In this document: positions 7,414-16,101 of the stretch, in pieces | Layout: every line of letters starts with the position of its first letter | Numbering within the stretch: the first letter of the stretch is position 1 | Notes under the pieces: generated by a model | Databases searched by the model: none | What the model saw: the letters and a program-made list of their open reading frames with translations, nothing else | What the model was told of the DNA's origin: nothing | Assembly (NCBI GenBank): GCA_963743285.1 | Contig: CAVUPF010000008.1 | Location: 167,644-231,643, forward strand | Length of the DNA stretch: 64,000 nt | Source of the DNA: CAVUPF01 sp963743285 | GTDB taxonomy: Bacteria; Actinomycetota; Thermoleophilia; Solirubrobacterales; 70-9 | Direction of reading: 5' to 3' | Made by a program: the position numbers and the translations under genes

Positions 7414-10400
7414 CTAGCCGCAGCCGGTGTTGTTGCCGCACGATGAGCAGGTGTAGCAAGTGCCCGTGCGCTGCATCATGCCTCCGCACTGCTCACAGGC
7501 GGGGCCGAGGTCGAGGCCGGACATCTTGGCCGGCACGACCGGGGGGGCTTCGGTGAAGGCCGCGGCGGCGGGAACCGCCTCGCCGCCGGCCGCCCTCGTC
7601 TGCTCCGCGCCGTTCCCGTTGCCGGGTTTGGAGTGGCCGTTGCCGGCGCCATTCGCCGGTCCGGCCGCGCCGCCGCTGGTATCGATGCCGAGGCCAAGCT
7701 GAGTTGTCTCTGCCTCGCGCTTGGCCCGCACCTCGCTGGTCAGGATGCCGAGGTCCTCGAGCGTGTCGGTGTCCTCGACGAAGCGGCTTGCCAGCCAGCG
7801 CATGATGTAGTCGGGTAGTGATTTGGCGAAGGGGATCTCCGGGTTTTGGGTCATCCCCTCCGGCTCGAAGCGCATGTAGCTGAACTTGCGCACGAAGACC
7901 TCGAGCGGGACGCCGTACTGGAGGCCGATCGAGATCGCCGTCGCGAAGGCGTTCATCAGCCCTCGCATCGTCGAGCCCTCCTTGCCGATGTCGGTGAGGA
8001 AGATCTCCCCGACCGAGCCGTCCTCGTACTTGCCGGCGGTGATGTAGCCCTCGTGCCCGGCGATCCAGAACTTGTGGGTGATCGACTCGCGCTCGCGCGG
8101 CATCTTCTTGCGCACCGGAGCGGGGGCCGTCTCCTCCGCCTCCGCCTCCTTGTCCTTCTGTGCGTCCGTACGCAACGCCTGTGCGGTCTTCGACCCGTCG
8201 CGGTAGATCGCCAGCGCCTTCAGGCCGCCCTTCCAGCCACGCGTGTAGGCGTCGGCAATGTCCTCGACCGTGGCCGACTGCGGCAGGTTGACGGTCTTGG
8301 AGATCGCACCGGAGATGAACGGCTGGGTCGCGGCCATCATGTCGATGTGGCCGGTGTGGGAGATCGCCCGCTCGCCGACCGCGACGTCGAAGACCGGCAG
8401 GTGCTCGTCCTTCAGCCCCGTTGCGCCGACGATCGTGTTCTGCTCGGTGATGTAGGCGTCGATCTGGTCGACCTCTGCCTCGGAATAGCCGAGCGTCCGC
8501 AGCGCCAGCGGTACCGAGCGGTTGACGATCGTCATCTGCCCGCCGCCGACCAGCTCCTTGAACTTGACCAGGGAGAAGTCAGGCTCGATCCCGGTCGTGT
8601 CGCAATCCATCAGGAAGCTGATCGTGTTGTGGCTTACGAAGCCGTTTGCCACGTAGGTGACGTTGTCCGGCACGGAGAGGTCAAAGGTAGGTTGGTCGTC
8701 GAGCACCTCGATCTCAGCCACCTCGTCGTAGAAGAAGTTGAGCAGGTGCGCAAGCTCCGGGCTCTCCGTACGCTCCAACAGCGCGGTCGCCGAGCGGCGA
8801 GAGACATCGCCCCTTCGGCTCAACCCCATCAGCATCGTCTTGCGCAGGGAGTCGTTCTCCGGTGCCAGCACATCGATCAGCTCGCGGCTGACCGGGATGT
8901 GGTTGTGGCGGGCTGCCTGTCGGTGCTCTCCGACCCACAGGGACTCCGACTTTCGCTCGGAGATGAAGCCGATCTCATCGCCGAACCTCGTCGCCTCGGC
9001 GACGTTGAGGATTCGCAGGACATAGCGCTCGTGCGGCCCCCAGTTCGAATCTGCCCCGTCCACCTTGCGGGTGGTAACGAAGCCGAGCGTGAGCATAAGG
9101 CTCTGCACGTCGCGGCTGAAGCGCTCGGTCACCGTGCTCCATGACGCATAGCCGTTGTTGGTCGTCCTGTCCGCCTCCCAGAGTCCACGGATGAATGCCG
9201 CATAGACCTTCGGGTCGTTGCTGTGCAGGATCGCGTCCGGCACGTGGGCGTGCCAACCCTTGCCGCGGTGCTCGGCGGAGGGGTGCAGCTTTGAGAATCC
9301 GCACGCCTCCCACCAGATGGTCAGCGGTACCGAGTTATAGGCGACCTCCGTATAGCCCTTCTGCTCGGTGACCTTGGGTGAGATCCCGAACAGTCCGACC
9401 CCCAGCTCGATGAGGCGATCGACCACGTCGCGATCCTTCACGTCGACGCAGAGGCGGATGCCCTTGGCGTGCAGCGATCCGTCGCCCATGAAATATCCCA
9501 CCAACTCAGCTAAGTCCGGTGTGACAGCTCGTGGTACGCGGGTACGGAAATCAGCGTTCCAGTGCAACTCGCCGAGCGGAGGGAGTAGGACGTCCTGGGG
9601 CTCTCCGACGATTCCGTTCATCATCAACGGGACACGGTCGCCCTTCTCGATCTCAGCGAAGCGCCGCCAGGCCCACTCACCCTCGGCATCGACCACCTTG
9701 ATCCGATGCGTGGGCGTACCCTGGATCCGGTAGCCGCGGCCGGTCTCGATTGAGACGACTTGCTCGAAGCCGTTGACGTAGAAGTCGGTGACCTGTCGCG
9801 GGCCCTCGTCAGTCGCAACTTCGACATCGAGCCCTTGCCACTTGGGGCCACAGGTATCACCCAGTGTGTTGAGTCGGACCAACCCGCGGCTGGTCGAGAT
9901 GAGGCTATCTCCGACAAGGCACCCGGTTGGGGCTAGCACTGTCGCCTGCGCGTTGCGGTAGCCGTGTTCCTCGCCCAGCTCGACCGCCTCGTCCCAGGCT
10001 CGCTGTGCGGCCTCCAGCAGTTCGCTCTTGATCCCGGTCGGATCGATGTCGTAGGAGGCGTCGCGATGCATCCGCATTACACCGTTGTGGGGCTCGCGGT
10101 TTCGCTCGTACTCGTCGTAGGGACCGGTCGCTCCGGCGGCGATCAGCGCCGACTGGCGGTAGGCCCGCCCGGTCATCAGCGCCGTGATCGCGGCGGCGAC
10201 GTTGCGACCCTCCTCGGAGTCGTAGGGCAAGCCGTCTGACATCAGCAGTGCGCCGAGGTTCGCGTAGCCGAGGCCGAGCTGGCGGAAGGCGTTGGCGTTG
10301 GCGGTGATCTCCTCGGTCGGGTAGCTGGAGAAGCCGACCACGATCTCCTGCGCGAGGAAGACGATGTCGACCGCGTGCTCGAAGGCCTCGACATCGAAGC

Positions 10401-11550
10401 TGCCGTCCTCGCGGCGGAATTTCATCAGGTTGAGCGAGGCAAGGTTGCAGGCCGAGTCGTCGACGTGCATGTACTCACTGCACGGATTAGAAGCGTTGAT
10501 CCGCCCCGACTCCGGGCAGGTGTGCCAGCGGTTGATCGTGGTGTCGTACTGCACGCCGGGATCGGCGCAGCGCCAGGCCGCCTCGGCTATCTCGTTCATC
10601 AATGCCCGCGCGTCCAGCGTCTTCACCGCCTCGCCGGTCGTCCGCGCGGTCAGGTCCCACTTCTCATCGGCCTGCGCGGCCTCCATGAACTCGTCGGTGA
10701 CCCGCACCGAGTTGTTGGCGTTCTGGTACTGGATCGAGGTGAAGCCCTCGCCGTCGATCGACATGTCGAAGCCGGCGTCGCGCAGCGCTGCCGCCTTCTC
10801 CTCCTCCTTTGCCTTGCACCAGATGAAGTGCTCGATGTCGGGGTGATCGACGTCGAGGACGACCATCTTCGCCGCCCGCCGCGTCTTGCCGCCCGACTTG
10901 ATCGTCCCCGCCCAGGAGTCGGCTCCGCGCATGAAGCTGACCGGCCCGCTCGCCGTGCCGCCCTTCTTCAAGGGCTCCATCGAGCCGCGGATGTTGGAGA
11001 GGTTGATCCCCGAGCCCGAGCCGCCGCGGAAGATGTTGCCCTCCTTGGTGTTCCAGTCGAGGATCGACTCCATCGTGTCCTCGACGCTGAGGATGAAGCA
11101 GGCCGAGGCCTGAGGGCGCTCCTCGAATCCGACGTTGAACCAGACCGGCGAGTTGAAGGCCGCCTTCTGGCCCAGCAGGATCGAGGTCAGCTCCGCCTCG
11201 AAGGCCTCGGCGTCCTCGGCTGAGGCGAAGTAGCCGCCCTCGCGCCCCCACCCCGAGATCGTCCCCGCGACCCGGCCGATCATCTGTTTGACCGAGCTCT
11301 CGCGCTCCTCGCTGCCGAGCTGCCCGCGGAAGTACTTCTGGGCGACGATGTTGGTCGCGTTCTGTGACCAGCTCTTCGGGAACTCGACCCCGCGCTGCAC
11401 GAAGACCGGGCTCTCCGGGTTGCCGATCAGCGCATCGCGTACCTCCCACTCGACCTCGTCGAAGGGATGCACACCCTCCCGCGTAAAGCGGCGTTCGATC
11501 GCCAGGCCCTTGAGACCGGTTGACTGGGCATTCGTGGCGGTCTTGGACAT
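7414..11550 (-). CDS. nrdJ: Adenosylcobalamin-dependent (class II) ribonucleotide reductase, intein-containing
   Basis: A 1378-residue precursor which, after removal of a 432-residue intein, gives a ~946-residue class II reductase that makes dNTPs from ribonucleotides using B12. Family signatures include NPCSEYMHVDD, CNLASLNL, LAPTG/TISFLMDCDTTGIEPD at the intein insertion site, and a cysteine-rich C-terminus (CEQCGG, CYTCSSCGNNTGCG) that re-reduces the active site. ATG at 11550 is chosen because GAGAGGAG lies upstream and the preceding open frame has no homology. No cobalamin riboswitch or NrdR box was found in the 127-bp leader shared with the divergent gene. Confidence 0.96.
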   Translation of the reverse strand: MSKTATNAQSTGLKGLAIERRFTREGVHPFDEVEWEVRDALIGNPESPVFVQRGVEFPKSWSQNATNIVAQKYFRGQLGSEERESSVKQMIGRVAGTISGWGREGGYFASAEDAEAFEAELTSILLGQKAAFNSPVWFNVGFEERPQASACFILSVEDTMESILDWNTKEGNIFRGGSGSGINLSNIRGSMEPLKKGGTASGPVSFMRGADSWAGTIKSGGKTRRAAKMVVLDVDHPDIEHFIWCKAKEEEKAAALRDAGFDMSIDGEGFTSIQYQNANNSVRVTDEFMEAAQADEKWDLTARTTGEAVKTLDARALMNEIAEAAWRCADPGVQYDTTINRWHTCPESGRINASNPCSEYMHVDDSACNLASLNLMKFRREDGSFDVEAFEHAVDIVFLAQEIVVGFSSYPTEEITANANAFRQLGLGYANLGALLMSDGLPYDSEEGRNVAAAITALMTGRAYRQSALIAAGATGPYDEYERNREPHNGVMRMHRDASYDIDPTGIKSELLEAAQRAWDEAVELGEEHGYRNAQATVLAPTGCLVGDSLISTSRGLVRLNTLGDTCGPKWQGLDVEVATDEGPRQVTDFYVNGFEQVVSIETGRGYRIQGTPTHRIKVVDAEGEWAWRRFAEIEKGDRVPLMMNGIVGEPQDVLLPPLGELHWNADFRTRVPRAVTPDLAELVGYFMGDGSLHAKGIRLCVDVKDRDVVDRLIELGVGLFGISPKVTEQKGYTEVAYNSVPLTIWWEACGFSKLHPSAEHRGKGWHAHVPDAILHSNDPKVYAAFIRGLWEADRTTNNGYASWSTVTERFSRDVQSLMLTLGFVTTRKVDGADSNWGPHERYVLRILNVAEATRFGDEIGFISERKSESLWVGEHRQAARHNHIPVSRELIDVLAPENDSLRKTMLMGLSRRGDVSRRSATALLERTESPELAHLLNFFYDEVAEIEVLDDQPTFDLSVPDNVTYVANGFVSHNTISFLMDCDTTGIEPDFSLVKFKELVGGGQMTIVNRSVPLALRTLGYSEAEVDQIDAYITEQNTIVGATGLKDEHLPVFDVAVGERAISHTGHIDMMAATQPFISGAISKTVNLPQSATVEDIADAYTRGWKGGLKALAIYRDGSKTAQALRTDAQKDKEAEAEETAPAPVRKKMPRERESITHKFWIAGHEGYITAGKYEDGSVGEIFLTDIGKEGSTMRGLMNAFATAISIGLQYGVPLEVFVRKFSYMRFEPEGMTQNPEIPFAKSLPDYIMRWLASRFVEDTDTLEDLGILTSEVRAKREAETTQLGLGIDTSGGAAGPANGAGNGHSKPGNGNGAEQTRAAGGEAVPAAAAFTEAPPVVPAKMSGLDLGPACEQCGGMMQRTGTCYTCSSCGNNTGCG
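8626..9921 (-). mobile_element. Intein with LAGLIDADG endonuclease in nrdJ
   Basis: A 432-residue in-frame insertion splits the conserved APTG/TISF loop of nrdJ. It begins with Cys1 (CLVGDSLI) and ends with the His-Asn dipeptide of VANGFVSHN, followed by Thr+1. Block B is GTPTHRIKV. LAELVGYFMGDGSL is a good first LAGLIDADG motif. The second (AAFIRGLWEADRTT) is recognisable, but its typical DADG end reads EADR, so endonuclease activity may be weakened. The splicing residues look intact. Codon use resembles the host gene. Confidence 0.93.
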
Positions 11551-11677
11551 CGACTGGCTCCTCTCACAGCGGCTTTCGGGGGGAACTACGCAGGATCGTC
11601 GTCGAGCCGGACGGAACCGATCAGGCCAGAGCCTGCAAATACCGGAGATTCGCTTGCTCCCTATGTATGGTGACACT

Positions 11678-12433
11678 ATGCGGGCACGGGGTAAGGCGGC
11701 ACGAGAGGCGGCCATCGAGCGGGCCAGTGCGGCGCGTGGGGCGGCCGCCGAGCGGGCCGAGGCAGCCAAAGGGGCCGCCGCCGAGGCGATCGCCCTGGTC
11801 AAGCCGAAGCTGCGCGGCGTTTCTCACATGTGGGCCTTCTTCATCTCCCTCTTCCTCGGCGCCGCGCTGATCTTCGCCGCGAAGACCCCGAAGGCGACCC
11901 TCGCCGTCGCCATCTACGCGGTCAGCCTCTCGGCTCTGCTCGGCACCAGCGCCCTCTATCACCGGGTCAACTGGAAGCGGCCCAACGTGCGCCGCTGGAT
12001 GCGCCGCCTGGACCACTCGATGATCTTCTTTTTGATCGCCGGCACCTACACCCCCTTCGCCCTGCTCGTCCTGCACGGCCCGCTCGCCGCCGCCATCCTC
12101 GTGGTCGTCTGGATCGGCGCGATCGCCGGCGCCGCCGTGGAGATGGTCTGGATCGATCACCCCAAATGGGTGGCGGCGCTGATCTACATGGCGCTCGGCT
12201 GGGTCGCCGCGGTCGCCTTCCCCGAGCTGTGGTCGGATATGGGCATCACCGGCACGCTCCTGGTCGCCACCGGCGGCGTCCTCTACACGGCCGGCGCCGT
12301 CGTCTACGCCACCCAGCGCCCCAACCCCAATCCCGCCGTCTTCGGCTACCACGAGGTCTTCCACGCCCTCGTGATCGCCGCCGCCGCCGCCCACTTCGCC
12401 GCGGTCGCCTTCTTCGCCCTGCCGGCCTCCTGA
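11678..12433 (+). CDS. Hemolysin III / TrhA-family membrane protein (PAQR-like)
   Basis: A 251-residue inner-membrane protein with seven predicted hydrophobic helices after an Ala/Arg/Glu-rich soluble N-terminus (residues 1-45, probably helical). Conserved PAQR-like metal-site blocks are present: SALYHRVNW, LDHSMIFFLIAGTYTPF and YHEVFHALV. Members are linked to membrane-lipid homeostasis, and the hemolysin label is historical. ATG at 11678 follows TATGGT (11666-11671) by 6 nt; an in-frame ATG at 11663 lies inside the promoter. Divergent from nrdJ. Confidence 0.92.
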   Translation: MRARGKAAREAAIERASAARGAAAERAEAAKGAAAEAIALVKPKLRGVSHMWAFFISLFLGAALIFAAKTPKATLAVAIYAVSLSALLGTSALYHRVNWKRPNVRRWMRRLDHSMIFFLIAGTYTPFALLVLHGPLAAAILVVVWIGAIAGAAVEMVWIDHPKWVAALIYMALGWVAAVAFPELWSDMGITGTLLVATGGVLYTAGAVVYATQRPNPNPAVFGYHEVFHALVIAAAAAHFAAVAFFALPAS

Positions 12434-12525
12434 GTGGTGCCGAGCCGCTCGCCGGCTGTCTCGCCCCATCCCCTTCAGACCGGCCCAAACGGCGCCCGGG
12501 CCGGCCAGGTTGAAGGCCCGCCCGC

Positions 12526-12572
12526 CCGCCACCAGCGGCCGCCCGCCGCGCCGGGGCGGCCGCTGGTGGCGG
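12526..12572. terminator. Perfect 19-bp hairpin between convergent genes
   Basis: Arms 12526-12544 and 12554-12572 are perfectly complementary over 19 bp (CCGCCACC...GGTGGCGG outer ends) with a 9-nt loop. It lies between the convergent hemolysin III and FMN-reductase genes, where a bidirectional terminator is expected. No U-run follows on either side. Confidence 0.75.
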
Positions 12573-12580
12573 CCTGGGCC

Positions 12581-13147
12581 CTACGCCGCAACCGACTCGA
12601 GCTCGAGCTCGGCCTCGGCCTCGGCCACCAGCTCGGCGAGGATCTCCTCGAGCTGCTCTGCCTGCTGGGGCGCAAGCTCCAGGCGCCCGGCCACCAGCTG
12701 CTCGTGGGCCTTGGCCACCGGCAGCTCCGCCTCGATCACCCGGCCGCCCATCGCGGCCAGCACCTTGCGCAGCTCGGCTTGGGCCCAGACCGCCCCGAAC
12801 ATGCTCTTCGAAGCGCCGATCGCCGCCGCCGGCTTGCCGTCCAGCGCGCTGCGCCCGGCCGGGCGCGAGGCCCAGTCGAGCGCGTTCTTCAGCTGGCCGG
12901 GGAGCGAGTGGTTGTACTCCGGCGTCGCGATCAGGACCGCGTCGGCGGCGCGGATCGCCTCGCGCAGCTCGGCCACCGCGGCGGGCACCGGCTCGGCCTC
13001 GGCGTCCTCGCTGTAGGGCGGGATCTCCGCCAGCCGCTCGAACATCCTCAGCTCCACCCCCGCCGCCAGCCGCTCGGCGGCCGCCTCCAGCAGGGCGGTG
13101 TTGAGTGAGTCCCGGCGCAGGCTCCCGGATATGCCGAGCACCTGCAT
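12581..13147 (-). CDS. NADPH-dependent FMN reductase family flavoprotein
   Basis: A 188-residue flavodoxin-like oxidoreductase. GISGSLRRDSLNTALL is the FMN-phosphate loop, and TPEYNHSLPGQLKNALDW is the family signature for isoalloxazine contact. The C-terminal ~30 residues are unusually Glu-rich. Relatives reduce FMN, quinones or chromate using NADPH. It is the second gene of an operon: its ATG lies 2 bp after the YceI stop. The pair is divergent from a MarR regulator, suggesting a response to electrophiles or oxidants. Confidence 0.92.
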   Translation of the reverse strand: MQVLGISGSLRRDSLNTALLEAAAERLAAGVELRMFERLAEIPPYSEDAEAEPVPAAVAELREAIRAADAVLIATPEYNHSLPGQLKNALDWASRPAGRSALDGKPAAAIGASKSMFGAVWAQAELRKVLAAMGGRVIEAELPVAKAHEQLVAGRLELAPQQAEQLEEILAELVAEAEAELELESVAA

Positions 13148-13149
13148 GG

Positions 13150-13707
13150 CTACTCGCCCTCCACCGCGACCAGCTCCAGCTCGACCGCGATGCTCACCTC
13201 GTAGGCGAGTACCTCGCCGCCGCTCGGCAGCTCCGCGTTCCAGTCGAGGCCGAAGTCGCGGCGGTCGACCGCGGCCTGCAACGAGAGCCCGACCCGGGCG
13301 CTGCCGCCGAGGTCGGCGCCGAGCGCTGCGAAGCGCCCATCCGCCTCGACCTCGTGCTTTTGCCCCTTGATCTCCAGCTCGCCGCGCAGCCGCAGCGAGC
13401 CGTCCTCGGCGACGTCCAGCTCGCTCGAGTTGAAGCGCAGCTTCGGGTGGCGCTCGGCGTCGAAGAACTCGGGGGAGAGGAGGTGGCCCTTGAGCTGCTC
13501 CTCGGAGACATCGATGCTGGCGACGTCCACCGAGCCCTCCAGGCCCGATGCCTCGCCTCCGGTGAGCCGCACCTCATAGCTGCCGAAGCCGCTGCGAAAG
13601 GCGGAGACACCGTTGTGGGTGACGGCGAAGCTGATCGAGGAGTGGACCGGGTCGACTGACCAGGTGCCGCCGGGGATCTCCTGCTTGGTGGTCTGGGTGA
13701 TGGGCAT
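13150..13707 (-). CDS. YceI-family lipocalin-like protein
   Basis: A 185-residue YceI-domain protein. GTWSVDPVHSSISFAVTH and the later HPKLRFNS, ELEIKGQKHEVE blocks match the eight-stranded barrel that binds polyisoprenoid or amphiphilic ligands. No signal peptide is present, so it is probably cytosolic, unlike E. coli YceI. GGAAGG lies about 10 nt before ATG at 13707. First gene of the operon with the FMN reductase. Confidence 0.93.
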   Translation of the reverse strand: MPITQTTKQEIPGGTWSVDPVHSSISFAVTHNGVSAFRSGFGSYEVRLTGGEASGLEGSVDVASIDVSEEQLKGHLLSPEFFDAERHPKLRFNSSELDVAEDGSLRLRGELEIKGQKHEVEADGRFAALGADLGGSARVGLSLQAAVDRRDFGLDWNAELPSGGEVLAYEVSIAVELELVAVEGE

Positions 13708-13815
13708 GACTGCCTGCCTTCCTGTAGATGATTGCCTTATAAACCTTTGACTCAGAAATCATCATAGCAGAAAAGATTGTAGATACAAATATTGCTTTGG
13801 CAACATTCATCTGCG
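13708..13815. promoter_or_regulatory. Divergent promoter region of yceI operon and marR, with candidate MarR operator
   Basis: This 108-bp spacer is markedly AT-rich compared with its surroundings. It contains TTGTAGATACAA (13777-13788), a TTGTA-NN-TACAA palindrome of the size MarR dimers bind. On the plus strand TTGACT (13747-13752) and on the minus strand TTATAA (near 13738-13743) resemble promoter hexamers. One bound dimer could control both directions. Confidence 0.55.
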
Positions 13816-14331
13816 ATGATCCAAAGCGTGCCCGCAAGCGCGACAACTGCAGAGTCGAAGGCCAGGCGCAACGGCTTGGAGGCGGCCCCGGACCCCCACC
13901 GCAACGCCTGGGCAGCCCTCTGTCACACCCACGCCGCCGTCACCGGCCGCCTTCAGGAGGCGCTGACCGACGCCGGCCTGCCGCCGTTGGGCTGGTATGA
14001 GGTGCTGAGCGCCCTCGCCGCCGCTCCTGAGCAGCGCCACAAGATGGGGGACCTCGCCGACGCCCTGGCGATCAGTCGCGGCGGCCTCACCAAGCTCGTC
14101 GATCGCCTCGTCAAGGCCGGCCTGCTGGAGCGCACCTTCTGCGATACGGACCGGCGCGTCAGCTACGCGGCGCTGTGCCCGGCGGGCGCCGAGATGCTCG
14201 CCGAGATGCAGCCGATCGTCGCCGCTGAGATCGAGGCCAGCTTCGCCACCAGCCTCAGCGCCCGCCAGGCCGGCGCCCTGGGCGAGGCCCTCGCCAAGGT
14301 CAGTGGCTCGGTCTGCTCGAGCGTCGGCTGA
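13816..14331 (+). CDS. MarR-family transcriptional regulator
   Basis: A 171-residue winged-helix regulator: LGWYEVLSALAAAPEQRHKMGDLAD spans helices 2-3, ISRGGLTKLVDRLVKAGLLER is the recognition helix and wing start, and CDTDRRVSYAALCPAG is the D-x-R wing. Such proteins bind as dimers and release DNA on phenolic ligands or oxidation. ATG at 13816 is preferred to one at 13792, which would fall at the edge of the operator-like palindrome. Divergent from the yceI/FMN-reductase operon, its likely target. Confidence 0.92.
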   Translation: MIQSVPASATTAESKARRNGLEAAPDPHRNAWAALCHTHAAVTGRLQEALTDAGLPPLGWYEVLSALAAAPEQRHKMGDLADALAISRGGLTKLVDRLVKAGLLERTFCDTDRRVSYAALCPAGAEMLAEMQPIVAAEIEASFATSLSARQAGALGEALAKVSGSVCSSVG

Positions 14332-14334
14332 CGC

Positions 14335-15081
14335 TCAGGCCGGTGCCGCCGCGGCACGCTCCTTGGCGCTCTCGATCAGCGCCAGCACCGCCGACTCCCT
14401 GCCCTCGCGCAGCAGCGCCGCCGGGTCGGGGTCGCCGTTGACGATCCCCTCGAAGAACTCCTTGCGGTCCTGGTAGGTCGGCAGCGTCCCCTTGGCCCAG
14501 CCGCGGGCGTCGTTGAGGATCACCGCAAGGCGCGCGTACTCCTCGCCGAACAGCGCGGCGACCTCGCGCTTCATCCGCTTCGCCAGGGCGGGGGAGGTTC
14601 CGGCCGTGGAGATCGCGATCGCCAGCGGGCCGCTGCGCACGATTGCCGGCAAGATGAAGTTGCAAAGCGGCGGCACATCGACCACGTTGACCAGCATCGT
14701 CCGCCGCTCGGCGTCGTCATAGACCTTGATGTTGACCTCGCTGTCATCGGTCGCGGCGATCGCCATGAAGGCGCCCTCGAGGTCTGCCGCGCCGCCGTAG
14801 GGGCGCTTCTCCCACTGGATCGATCCCTCCGCCGCCAGCGCCTCCAGCTCGGGGTGGGCGAGCGGTGCGATCAACGCCACCTCGGCGTCGCAGGCCAGCA
14901 GCCCCTCGACCTTCTCCAGCCCCACGTCGCCGCCCCCGATCACCAGGCAGCGCCGCCCCGTCAGCTTCAGGCAGGCGATGTAGAAGGGCGTCTCCAGCAT
15001 GTCGCGCACACACGACTGGTCGCAGATCCCCTTCCGCAGCTGGCAGACGCACTCCTTGCCGGCATAGGCCTGGGCGGGCAT
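14335..15081 (-). CDS. Precorrin-2 dehydrogenase/sirohydrochlorin ferrochelatase-like protein with Cys-rich N-terminus
   Basis: A 248-residue CysG(A)/Met8-type protein of siroheme synthesis. The Rossmann dinucleotide loop is CLVIGGGDVGLEKVEGLL, the catalytic Asp block is AIAATDDSEVN, and VNVVDVPPLCNFILPAIV and AISTAGTSPALAKRMKRE are conserved. It oxidises precorrin-2 with NAD and may insert iron. Before the fold starts (~residue 29) there is an unusual segment with C11, C13, C20 and C24. The start at 15081 is supported by TAACCT (15088-15093) 6 nt upstream, so the extension is probably translated. Convergent with marR, 3 bp apart. Confidence 0.87.
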   Translation of the reverse strand: MPAQAYAGKECVCQLRKGICDQSCVRDMLETPFYIACLKLTGRRCLVIGGGDVGLEKVEGLLACDAEVALIAPLAHPELEALAAEGSIQWEKRPYGGAADLEGAFMAIAATDDSEVNIKVYDDAERRTMLVNVVDVPPLCNFILPAIVRSGPLAIAISTAGTSPALAKRMKREVAALFGEEYARLAVILNDARGWAKGTLPTYQDRKEFFEGIVNGDPDPAALLREGRESAVLALIESAKERAAAAPA

Positions 15082-15090
15082 ATCCGAAGG

Positions 15091-16023
15091 TTAGAGGGAG
15101 TCCAGGGTGAGCCGCAGGCCCTCCGCCAGCCCCACCTTCGCCCGCCACCCCAGCTGGCGCTCCGCCCGCGCCGGATCGATCGCGATCCTCTGCACCTCGC
15201 CCGTCCGGGGCGGGGCGAACTCGGGCTCAAAGCTCTCGGCGCCGTCCAGATCGCCGAGCAGCCTGACCAGCTCCAGCACATCGGTCTCGATCCCGGTGCC
15301 GATGTTGATCGGCTCGCTCGCTGCCCCGTCCGCCGCGGCCAGCGCCGCGGCGACCACGTCGCCCACATATATGTAGTCGCGGGTCTGGGTGCCGTCGCCG
15401 AAGACCGTCGGCTGCCCGCCGCTGCGCAGTCGCCCGCAGAAGATCGCGATCACCCCCGCCTCGCCGAGCGGGTCCTGGCGCGGGCCGTAGACGTTGCCGA
15501 GCCGCAGCGCCACGCCCGAGAGCCCGTAGAGCCGCTCATACAGCGCCAGGTAGCCCTCGGCGGCGAACTTGCTCTGACCGTAGGGGGAGAGCGGCTCGAC
15601 CGCCGCGCCCTCCCCGAGCGGCAGCTCCTTGCCATCGCCCTCGCCGTAGATCGCCCCGCCGGTGGAGACGAAGACGAAGCGCCTCGCGCCCGCCGTCCGC
15701 GCCGCCTCCAGCACGTTGGCGGTGCCGCCGACGTTGACCGCGGCGTCGAAGGCGGGGTCGGCGATCGACTTGCGCACATCGATCTGCGCCGCCAGGTGAA
15801 AGACGGCCTCGGCGCGCGCCTCGGCCGCCGACTCCGCCACGGCGGCGGCGTCGCGGACGTCTTGCTCGATCAGCGCCGCGCCCGCCGCCAGCGCCCCGTC
15901 GAGGTTCTCGCGGCGCCCGGTCGAGAGGTCGTCGAGCACCGTCACCTGATCGCCGCGCGCCAGCAGCGCGTCGACCAGGTTCGAGCCGATGAATCCCGCG
16001 CCGCCTGTCACCAAGCACCTCAT
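15091..16023 (-). CDS. NAD-dependent nucleotide-sugar epimerase/dehydratase
   Basis: A 310-residue extended SDR enzyme resembling UDP-glucose 4-epimerases. TGGAGFIGSNLVDALL binds NAD, DLSTGRREN follows, and the catalytic set is S/T in FVSTGGAIYG with YxxxK in SPYGQSKFAAEGY. LRLGNVYGPRQDP and TRDYIYVGDVV are typical sugar-nucleotide-site blocks. It probably supplies a sugar for surface glycans. ATG at 16023 gives the exact family N-terminus (MRCLVTGG). The gene ends 7 bp upstream of the siroheme-type gene on the same strand and is divergent from topA. Confidence 0.93.
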   Translation of the reverse strand: MRCLVTGGAGFIGSNLVDALLARGDQVTVLDDLSTGRRENLDGALAAGAALIEQDVRDAAAVAESAAEARAEAVFHLAAQIDVRKSIADPAFDAAVNVGGTANVLEAARTAGARRFVFVSTGGAIYGEGDGKELPLGEGAAVEPLSPYGQSKFAAEGYLALYERLYGLSGVALRLGNVYGPRQDPLGEAGVIAIFCGRLRSGGQPTVFGDGTQTRDYIYVGDVVAAALAAADGAASEPINIGTGIETDVLELVRLLGDLDGAESFEPEFAPPRTGEVQRIAIDPARAERQLGWRAKVGLAEGLRLTLDSL

Positions 16024-16101
16024 GCGGCCGCCGATCCTAAGGGGATCGGCGCGCCCGAGGCCGCCGGGGTGACCGAGAGCCCCTGCTACCCTCGCCGCCC
16101 C

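Noticed and set aside
9040..9070. GTTCGAATC-like T-loop suggesting a tRNA
   Set aside because: It lies within the intein coding sequence and no acceptor or anticodon stem can be folded around it.
7846..9144. 432-codon plus-strand frame inside nrdJ
   Set aside because: Antisense to nrdJ and its intein, Arg/His/Leu-rich, no family features.
11551..11677. Possible cobalamin riboswitch before nrdJ
   Set aside because: No B12 box or matching stems in the 127-bp leader; only an ordinary ribosome-binding site is visible.
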